Assembly: GCA_001801345.1 (NCBI GenBank)
Contig: MGXJ01000044.1
Coordinates: 12,155-17,438, forward strand
From: Gammaproteobacteria bacterium RBG_16_37_9
GTDB lineage: Bacteria; Pseudomonadota; Gammaproteobacteria; UBA9339
DNA length: 5,284 nucleotides
Direction: 5' to 3'
Positions 1-4,752 of this stretch are shown in pieces. The notes under the pieces were generated by a model, which was not told the DNA's origin, did no database searches, and saw nothing but the letters and a program-made list of their open reading frames with translations. Within the stretch, counting starts at the first letter, position 1. Every line of letters starts with the position of its first letter. The position numbers were made by a program, and so were the translations under genes.

Positions 1-122
1 CAATTATCGTATAGGCCGCTATCCACGCGCCTTCTCTAACATTTATTTGCTATATTTCACGTTCCTCGACTTCAGGTGGTCTGAGACTAAACGAGAGCAG
101 CGAGTGCAGGTCTGGGTTGTAA
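1..122. other. Unassigned GC-richer segment at window edge
   Basis: I recognise no gene here. Bases 61-120 contain 33 G/C of 60, clearly richer than fabD next to it (22 of 60 in 181-240). On the minus strand, where fabG usually follows fabD, all three frames meet stops quickly and none shows a short-chain dehydrogenase start. On the plus strand one frame ends in TAA at 37-39, and another is open from base 2 to a TAA at 176-178. Either could be the tail of a plus-strand gene cut by the window edge, but neither reads like a known protein, and the longer one would overlap fabD antisense. A partial intergenic repeat is an equally good explanation. Confidence 0.35.
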
Positions 123-149
123 TTACTACCGTGAAAAACACGGTAGTAA
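123..149. terminator. Perfect 11-bp hairpin over the fabD stop codon
   Basis: TTACTACCGTG (123-133) and CACGGTAGTAA (139-149) are exact reverse complements around an AAAAA loop. Read on the plus strand the stem is followed by a T-rich stretch (151-163), which resembles an intrinsic terminator for transcription entering from the left. Read on the minus strand, as the fab operon would be, only a short TTA tail follows, so it would be a weak terminator but could protect the 3' end of the mRNA. The fabD stop codon TAG (126-128) lies inside the stem. Function is inferred from structure alone. Confidence 0.55.
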
Positions 150-1064
150 ATTTAATATTTTTTGTGATTCACCAATAAAATCAACCGCAATTTCGCTACT
201 AATTCTCTTATTCAAACCTGTTAAAACTTTACCAGGACCACATTCCAAAACACATCTTACTCCATTATTAACAATAAATTGTATAGTTTCAACCCAGCGC
301 ACCGGACTATACAATTGTCTTACAAGTGCATCACGAATTTTTTGCGGGTCATCATTACAAACTACATCTGCATTCTGAATGACTGGAATTTTTGGAGGAT
401 TAATAACCACCTGTTCAAGTAAAGCTGCCAATTTTGTAGCAGCAGGATTCATTAGTGCACAATGCGACGGAATGCTGACAGGCAAAATTTTGGCTATTTT
501 TGCGCCAAGACTTTTAGCAAGTAAAACAGCTCGCTCGGCCGCCTTAAGCTCGCCGGCAAGAACGGTTTGCCCGATAGAATTGTAGTTTGCTGCTACCAAA
601 ACTTCGTTTTGTGCTGACTCACTGCATATTTTCTTAATTGCATCATCATCTAAACCAACTATTGCAACCATAGCGCCCTCGCCATGATATGCATCTTGCA
701 TAAAACGACCACGATCGCGAACAATCTTAATTGCTTCGATAAAATCTATAGCATCAGCACAAACCAAAGCTGTATATTCACCCAAACTATGTCCAGCCAA
801 AAACATAGGCTTTACTTGATTTTTATTTTTCCATACGCGCCACACAGCTACACCAGATGCTAATAAAGCAGGCTGCGTAAATTCAGTTTGATTAAGTTTT
901 TCTTCTGGTCCGTTTTGAGTTAGATCCCACAAATCATAACCAAGAGCTTTTGAAGCCTCATTGAAAGTTTCTTGAACTTGTGAATAGCTAATTGCTAGTT
1001 CTTTTAGCATGCCAATTGTTTGAGATCCTTGGCCAGGAAAAACTATAGCGTATTTGTCTTGCAT
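126..1064 (-). CDS. fabD: Malonyl-CoA:ACP transacylase FabD
   Basis: FabD moves malonyl from CoA to acyl carrier protein in the cytosol, making the extender for type II fatty acid synthesis. The 312-residue product has the expected family length and landmarks: GQGSQ at 11-15 (oxyanion-hole Gln12), GHSLGEY at 91-97 with nucleophile Ser93, Arg118 for the malonyl carboxylate, catalytic His201 in the SIPSH stretch, Gln250, and the C-terminal ECGPGKVLTGL (274-284). The ATG is the only reasonable start, because a TAA stop lies two codons upstream and the conserved core begins a few residues in. No Shine-Dalgarno sequence is visible; the leader is AT-rich and follows a REP pair. It is the last gene of the rpmF-plsX-fabH-fabD unit seen here. 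The final residues LLPCFSR are encoded by a hairpin, so the extreme C-terminus may not be conserved. Confidence 0.97.
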   Translation of the reverse strand: MQDKYAIVFPGQGSQTIGMLKELAISYSQVQETFNEASKALGYDLWDLTQNGPEEKLNQTEFTQPALLASGVAVWRVWKNKNQVKPMFLAGHSLGEYTALVCADAIDFIEAIKIVRDRGRFMQDAYHGEGAMVAIVGLDDDAIKKICSESAQNEVLVAANYNSIGQTVLAGELKAAERAVLLAKSLGAKIAKILPVSIPSHCALMNPAATKLAALLEQVVINPPKIPVIQNADVVCNDDPQKIRDALVRQLYSPVRWVETIQFIVNNGVRCVLECGPGKVLTGLNKRISSEIAVDFIGESQKILNLLPCFSR

Positions 1065-1094
1065 AAATTATTATCAATAATGGTAATCGCGGCG

Positions 1095-1151
1095 GTAGCC
1101 GCAGGCTTTAGCCTGCGTTTTCTAGCAGCGCAGGCTAAAGCCTGCGGCTAC
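1095..1151. repeat. REP pair (BIME-like inverted repeat) between fabH and fabD
   Basis: Two 23-nt arms (1095-1117 and 1129-1151) are perfect reverse complements, extended by one more G-C pair to 1094 and 1152, around the spacer TTTTCTAGCAG. Each arm begins with GTAG, read inward from its own outer end, followed by its own hairpin (7-bp stem CGCAGGC/GCCTGCG, 4-base loop). A GTAG head before a short palindrome is the hallmark of REP sequences mobilised by RAYT (TnpA-REP) transposases, so this is best called an inverted REP pair. It lies within the fab operon, 24 bases after the fabH stop and 30 bases before the fabD start. No T-run follows on either strand, so it is not an intrinsic terminator. 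Confidence 0.85.
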
Positions 1152-1175
1152 CACTTACGTCAATTATTTATTAGG

Positions 1176-2135
1176 CTAAAACCGCACCAGCGCAGCACCC
1201 CATGCAAACCCCGCACTAAAAGCTTCCAATAAAATCAAATCACCAGGTTTAACTCTCCCATCACGCACTCCAATATCTAACGCCAGCGGCACCGAAGCAG
1301 CCGAAGTATTTCCCTGATCTTCAATTGTTAAAATCACCCTTTCCATTGGCAATCCTAGTCGCTTAGCAGTGGCTTTAATAATCCGTAAATTAGCTTGATG
1401 TGGAATCAACCAATCAATATCTGATTGATTAACATTATTGAATGCAAGCGCCTCATCTACAACATCACCTAACTTGGTAACAGCAACCTTAAAAACTTCA
1501 TTTCCTTGCATTTTGATATATTGGTTTTCACTGATGTTGCTAGTATTACCAGAAATATAAAGAAGATTGCCATAACTACCGTCTGTATGTAAATGGGTAG
1601 AGTAAACGCCTGGTTTATCATCGGCTTGCAGCACCACCGCTCCTGCTCCATCAGAAAATAAAATGCAAGTTGTGCGGTCTGACCAATCAACAAACTTAGT
1701 TAAAGAATCGGCTCCCACAACTAAAGCACATTCAATGGCTCCTGAACGAATATATTGATCAGCTATACTCAAAGCATAAATAAAACCACTGCAAGCAACA
1801 TTAATGTCAAAGGCTGGACAAGCTGTAGCAGTTATACCTAAAAGATTTTGTAGGGAACTAGCAGTATTTGGAAAAAGGCTATGTGGTGTGCATGTAGCCA
1901 CAATAATCATTTGGATTTTATTTTTATCGATGCCTGAAGCCTCTATGGCTCTTTTGGACGCAATCTCTGCCATAGCGATGGTCGTCTCATCAGGCGCCAT
2001 TACACGCCGCGATTTAATACCAGTGCGATCAACAATCCACTCATCAGTAGTATCCACAATCTTTGCCAAATCTGCATTGGTCAAAACTTGGCTTGGCAAA
2101 TAGCCGCCGGTGCCGATAATACGGGAATATTTCAT
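1176..2135 (-). CDS. fabH: 3-oxoacyl-ACP synthase III FabH (KAS III)
   Basis: FabH condenses an acyl-CoA primer, normally acetyl-CoA, with malonyl-ACP to give acetoacetyl-ACP, the first step of each fatty acid chain. The 319-residue protein has the family length and the Cys-His-Asn triad: Cys115 in NVACSGF (112-118), His246 in IPHQAN (244-249) and Asn276 in GNTSAAS (275-281). The N-terminal half carries TDEWIVDRTGI (30-40), and the end is the typical AGFAWGAALVRF. The start overlaps the plsX stop in an ATGA arrangement and has no Shine-Dalgarno sequence, so it is probably translated by coupling with plsX. Primer choice (acetyl versus branched chain) cannot be read from the sequence with confidence; the family norm in gammaproteobacteria is acetyl-CoA. 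Confidence 0.98.
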   Translation of the reverse strand: MKYSRIIGTGGYLPSQVLTNADLAKIVDTTDEWIVDRTGIKSRRVMAPDETTIAMAEIASKRAIEASGIDKNKIQMIIVATCTPHSLFPNTASSLQNLLGITATACPAFDINVACSGFIYALSIADQYIRSGAIECALVVGADSLTKFVDWSDRTTCILFSDGAGAVVLQADDKPGVYSTHLHTDGSYGNLLYISGNTSNISENQYIKMQGNEVFKVAVTKLGDVVDEALAFNNVNQSDIDWLIPHQANLRIIKATAKRLGLPMERVILTIEDQGNTSAASVPLALDIGVRDGRVKPGDLILLEAFSAGFAWGAALVRF

Positions 2136-3169
2136 ATTAGTTCAGTATTTTTAAAAATCTTTGTTAATTCATCACGAATTTTTTGTGGAACATTTCTTTC
2201 TACTTCAACGATAGCTTTTTCTACAGCATGCATAAATGCCGCTGAATTTGCGCCACCATGGCTTTTGATGACAATTCCCTGTAAACCGATTAAAGTTGCA
2301 CCATTATATTTTCCAGGATCTATTTCTTTTTGTAATCTTCTTAACATTGGTAACGCAAGCATTGTTGTCAACTTAGTAAATAAATTACGTCGCATATTTT
2401 TTTTAGCATAAAATGTTACTAACTTTAAAGCTCCTTCGATCGTTTTGAGCACCACATTTCCCATAAAGCCATCACACACTATAACGTCAACATTCCCTTT
2501 GAAAATATCATCCCCCTCAACATAACCTACGTAATTTATATTTTCATTTTTTGATAACAACGAAGAGGCAGTTTTGATTTGTTCATTACCTTTGATTTCT
2601 TCTGAACCAATATTAAGTAAAGCTACTTTGGGCGAAGAGTTATTATCTACAACTGAAGACAAAACTGTTCCCATAACAGCAAGTTGACAAAGATAATCTG
2701 CGCTAGAATCAACATTAGCACCAAGATCCAATACGTAGGTATTCTTATTAGAAATCATTGTTGGAAATCCAGTAGTAATCGCTGGTCGATCAATTCCAGG
2801 GAGGGTTTTTAGCACAAATCTTGCTGTCGCCACTAAAGCTCCTGTATTACCAGCGCTCACACAGGCTTGCGCTACACCTTCTTTAACCAAATTAATCGCC
2901 ACTCGCATTGAAGAATCTTTCTTGGTGCGCAAAGCCTTAGATGGTAATTCGTCCATAAATACCTCTTCAGATGCATGGCGTATAATGATGCGATCTTTAA
3001 GGGCAGGATTACCTTGAGCGTCTATAGCAGAATTTAATTTTTCCTGATTACCTACCAAAATTAACTGCACATCTGGATACTTAGCTAGTAAACGAAAAGC
3101 AGCAGGCACGGTAACAACTGGACCATGATCACCACCCATGGCATCGATTGAAATTGTAACTTTTTTCAA
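2132..3169 (-). CDS. plsX: Phosphate acyltransferase PlsX
   Basis: PlsX converts acyl-ACP and phosphate to acyl-phosphate, the donor for PlsY at the first glycerol-3-phosphate acylation. It is a peripheral enzyme that links fatty acid and phospholipid synthesis. The 345 residues include DAMGGD (9-14), SAGNTGALVA (105-114), DLGAN (148-152), LNIGSEEIKGNE (185-196), CDGFMGN (232-238) and IKSHGGA (301-307), all family signatures in order. The start codon is TTG (3167-3169). The same frame reaches a stop six codons upstream with no ATG or GTG between, and the next ATG (residue 11) would cut into DAMGGD. An AAGAAGAG stretch inside the end of rpmF can serve as ribosome binding site. The gene starts 2 bases after the rpmF stop and overlaps fabH by 4 bases, so the three are surely co-transcribed. 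Confidence 0.98.
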   Translation of the reverse strand: MKKVTISIDAMGGDHGPVVTVPAAFRLLAKYPDVQLILVGNQEKLNSAIDAQGNPALKDRIIIRHASEEVFMDELPSKALRTKKDSSMRVAINLVKEGVAQACVSAGNTGALVATARFVLKTLPGIDRPAITTGFPTMISNKNTYVLDLGANVDSSADYLCQLAVMGTVLSSVVDNNSSPKVALLNIGSEEIKGNEQIKTASSLLSKNENINYVGYVEGDDIFKGNVDVIVCDGFMGNVVLKTIEGALKLVTFYAKKNMRRNLFTKLTTMLALPMLRRLQKEIDPGKYNGATLIGLQGIVIKSHGGANSAAFMHAVEKAIVEVERNVPQKIRDELTKIFKNTELI

Positions 3170-3171
3170 GA

Positions 3172-3381
3172 CTAAGACTCTTCTTTATCAGTATCGGCAA
3201 TTTTAACTGGCTTTGGGGCAATTACTTGACGACCGCGATAATAACCATCTTTGGTCATATGGTGACGACGATGGGTTTCACCTGTGGTATTGTCAGCCGA
3301 TAATGTTGGGTTATTTAGTGCGTTATGAGCGCGACGCATACCTCGCTTAGATCTTGTCACTCTACTTTTTTGGACTGCCAT
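3172..3381 (-). CDS. rpmF: 50S ribosomal protein bL32
   Basis: This is the small L32 protein of the large ribosomal subunit. Conserved segments are MAVQKSRVTRSKRGMRRAH at the start, TGETHRRHH in the middle and DGYYRGRQVI near residues 45-54. There are no cysteines, so it is the zinc-free form, as in E. coli. It has 69 residues against 57 for the E. coli protein as I recall it; the extra length is a C-terminal tail after RQVIA ending in acidic DTDKEES, whose coding sequence also supplies the purine-rich site used by plsX. An excellent ribosome binding site GGAGG (3386-3390) stands 4 bases before the ATG. It is the first gene of the operon in this window; yceD, its usual upstream partner, is absent. 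Confidence 0.97.
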   Translation of the reverse strand: MAVQKSRVTRSKRGMRRAHNALNNPTLSADNTTGETHRRHHMTKDGYYRGRQVIAPKPVKIADTDKEES

Positions 3382-3385
3382 TTTT

Positions 3386-3390
3386 CCTCC
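3386..3390 (-). promoter_or_regulatory. Strong ribosome binding site of rpmF
   Basis: Read on the minus strand this is GGAGG followed by AAAA and the ATG. It is the only near-consensus Shine-Dalgarno sequence in the operon. plsX, fabH and fabD have weak sites or none. Confidence 0.85.
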
Positions 3391-3397
3391 GAATGCA

Positions 3398-3454
3398 GTA
3401 GCCGCTGGCTTTAGCCAGCGTTGCTAGAAAACGCAGACTTTAGTCTGCGGCTAC
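3398..3454. repeat. Second REP pair (BIME-like), inverted relative to the first
   Basis: This has the same 57-bp plan as the element at 1095-1151: GTAG-headed arms at 3398-3420 and 3432-3454 around an 11-base spacer. Its spacer, reverse-complemented, is TTTTCTAGCAA, matching the first spacer at 10 of 11 bases, so the two elements lie in opposite orientation. The arms are not perfect complements of each other (17 of 23 positions), but each keeps a perfect 7-bp hairpin of its own: CGCTGGC/GCCAGCG (3403-3420) and CGCAGAC/GTCTGCG (3432-3449), each with a 4-base loop. It sits between the rpmF promoter and the rpmF ribosome binding site, 16 bases before the start codon, so it is probably transcribed as leader RNA. 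Confidence 0.85.
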
Positions 3455-3486
3455 CAAATGTAATTTTTCAGGATTCTAGTAAACGA

Positions 3487-3515
3487 ATACTAACTGCATG
3501 GATTTGGTATGTCAA
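3487..3515 (-). promoter_or_regulatory. Sigma-70-type promoter of the rpmF-plsX-fabH-fabD operon
   Basis: On the minus strand there is a perfect -35 box TTGACA (3510-3515), a 17-base spacer and TAGTAT (3487-3492) as -10 box, which matches 4 of 6 consensus positions including the key first A and last T. Transcription would begin near 3480, giving a leader of about 100 bases that contains the REP pair. No operator is obvious. The call rests on sequence match and position only. Confidence 0.7.
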
Positions 3516-3530
3516 AATATAATAATTGGG

Positions 3531-3611
3531 TGTCATCCTCGGACAAGCGAAGCGCTGATCCGAGGACCTCCCCATCGATGCTAGATCCTCGTGTCAAGCA
3601 CGAGGGTAACA
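3531..3611. repeat. 81-bp double-hairpin intergenic element, RPE/MITE-like
   Basis: The ends TGTCATCCTCG (3531-3541) and CGAGGGTAACA (3601-3611) are inverted repeats with 2 mismatches in 11. Inside are two hairpins: TCCTCGGA/TCCGAGGA (3536-3543 with 3559-3566) and CCTCGTG/CACGAGG (3587-3593 with 3599-3605, loop TCAAG), joined by a linker containing the palindrome CATCGATG (3573-3580). The style, with GTGCTTGACAC-type stem-loops next to GTCATCC ends, resembles the palindromic intergenic repeats known from Rickettsia and Wolbachia genomes. Kinship is my impression and untested. It lies 8 bases past the rluC stop and just upstream of the rpmF promoter. It encodes no transposase, and no T-run makes it an intrinsic terminator for rluC. 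Confidence 0.7.
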
Positions 3612-3619
3612 GAGGGGTG

Positions 3620-4567
3620 TTATTTCAAAACCTTCAAAAACTCTTCAAGCTCTTTATCCAATTTAGCCACAAACTCAACTTTTTCTTTGGTTGCCCAACA
3701 AAAACTTATTTTTTCCGCATGCAAAAACATCCGTTTGAGCCCAAGTTCTTTCATTTTGGCATTAAACTCGCTGTCACCATATTTTTCATCACCAGCAATT
3801 GGATAGCCTATATGCAAAGCATGAACGCGGATTTGGTGGGTGCGCCCGGTCTTTAATTCTGCTTCAATTAAAGATGCAACAATACCAACTTTTAGTGGAC
3901 GAAAAATAGTTAAAGAATCCTTTCCCTGATGATCAATCGTTACCATTCGTTCACCGGATTTAAGTTGATTTTTAAGTAACGATGCATCAACAGCTCGCTC
4001 GCCTCCTTGCCATTGACCCCTGACTAATAAAACATATTTCTTTAAAATTGCTCCATCAAAAATTAGTTTATGTAATTCACGTAATGCACTTCTTTTCTTT
4101 GCTAAAATCAAACAGCCTGAAGTATCACGATCAAGCCGATGAACCAGCTCTAAATTTTTCAAATCGGGTCTTGCTGCTCTCAAAGTCTCAATAACACCAA
4201 AATTAATACCACTACCACCATGGGAAGCAATCCCAGATGGTTTATTAATTACTAATATCCTGTTATCTTCGAAAATAATTGCATCTAATAATAATTTGAT
4301 CAAATTACTGCCTGGTTTGCCTTTGCTTAATGTTTCTTCTGCCCAAAATGGAGGAATTCTTATTAAATCGTCTGATTGTATTTTATATGATGGGGCAGCC
4401 CTTTTTTTATTAACCCTGACTTCACCGCCACGTAACATCCTATAAATCCGACTTTTTGGAACATTCTTGAGCTTATTAAATAAAAAATTATCCAACCGTT
4501 GGCCAGATAGTTCTTCATCGATAACTAAATTATGAACCTTGTTTATTAATTTCTCTTTTTGCAACAC
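3620..4567 (-). CDS. rluC: 23S rRNA pseudouridine synthase RluC
   Basis: RluC isomerises uridines of 23S rRNA (positions 955, 2504 and 2580 in E. coli) to pseudouridine. The 315-residue protein has an N-terminal S4 RNA-binding domain (about 21-75, with GQRLDNFL and VPKSRIYRMLRGGEVRVNKK) and an RluA-type catalytic domain. The latter shows INKPSGIASHGGSG (107-120), HRLDRDTSG (143-151, catalytic Asp146), KTGRTHQIRVH (239-249) and PIAGDEKYGD (256-265). The run VPKSRIYR and the GGSG-x-x-FGVIE context favour RluC over RluA or RluD. The start is GTG at 4565-4567. A TAG stop lies two codons upstream and no ATG exists before the S4 domain; TTG at the next codon is the alternative. AAGGGA, about ten bases upstream, is the likely ribosome binding site. 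It is divergent from rne, as in E. coli. Confidence 0.95.
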   Translation of the reverse strand: MLQKEKLINKVHNLVIDEELSGQRLDNFLFNKLKNVPKSRIYRMLRGGEVRVNKKRAAPSYKIQSDDLIRIPPFWAEETLSKGKPGSNLIKLLLDAIIFEDNRILVINKPSGIASHGGSGINFGVIETLRAARPDLKNLELVHRLDRDTSGCLILAKKRSALRELHKLIFDGAILKKYVLLVRGQWQGGERAVDASLLKNQLKSGERMVTIDHQGKDSLTIFRPLKVGIVASLIEAELKTGRTHQIRVHALHIGYPIAGDEKYGDSEFNAKMKELGLKRMFLHAEKISFCWATKEKVEFVAKLDKELEEFLKVLK

Positions 4568-4603
4568 AACCTAATTTCCCTTGAACAATTGGTTTTTAAC
4601 ATT

Positions 4604-4632
4604 TTTTTATGAATACAGTTGCATTTTTTCAA
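4604..4632 (-). promoter_or_regulatory. Candidate rluC promoter
   Basis: On the minus strand TTGAAA (4627-4632) and TAAAAA (4604-4609) are separated by 17 bases and lie about 37 bases before the rluC start. A second possible -10, a perfect TATAAT (4671-4676, minus), lacks a good -35 box. The region is so AT-rich that chance matches are likely. Confidence 0.4.
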
Positions 4633-4634
4633 CT

Positions 4635-4663
4635 TTGATAGTAATTTAGCATTAAACTATAGA
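4635..4663 (+). promoter_or_regulatory. Candidate rne promoter
   Basis: TTGATA (4635-4640), a 17-base spacer and TATAGA (4658-4663) make a reasonable sigma-70 promoter facing rne, giving a leader of about 80 bases. It directly abuts the candidate rluC promoter on the other strand, so the two polymerases could interfere. The whole gap between rluC and rne (4568-4752, 185 bases) holds no gene. Confidence 0.45.
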
Positions 4664-4752
4664 GTTAGTCATTATAAAGTGCATTTGTTATGTAGTTTAT
4701 TGATTAGTAAAAGTTTTTTGTTATACAAACGATCTTAATAAAGAGTCTAAAA

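Noticed and set aside
379..585. Plus-strand open frame inside fabD
   Set aside because: It is antisense to the strongly conserved FabD core, has no family motif and no ribosome binding context.
1095..1151. First REP pair as an intrinsic terminator ending the fab transcript before fabD
   Set aside because: The stem is strong, but no T-run follows on the minus strand, and fabD would then lack any visible promoter.
1020..1232. Plus-strand open frame across the first REP pair
   Set aside because: Its middle is simply the translated repeat, and both ends are antisense to fabD and fabH.
1469..1693. Second minus-strand frame inside fabH
   Set aside because: It is an alternate frame over conserved FabH sequence. 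FabH runs intact through it, so it is neither a separate gene nor a sign of frameshift.
1804..2411. Plus-strand open frames opposite fabH and plsX
   Set aside because: They are antisense shadows of well-conserved genes with no recognisable protein features.
1095..3454. The two similar 57-bp elements as CRISPR repeats
   Set aside because: They are more than 2 kb apart with whole genes between, in opposite orientation, and have no regular spacers.
3509..3856. Plus-strand frame of 115 codons starting in the 81-bp element
   Set aside because: It consists of translated repeat plus antisense of the rluC 3' end. The DPRVKHEG peptide is a repeat product, not a protein domain.
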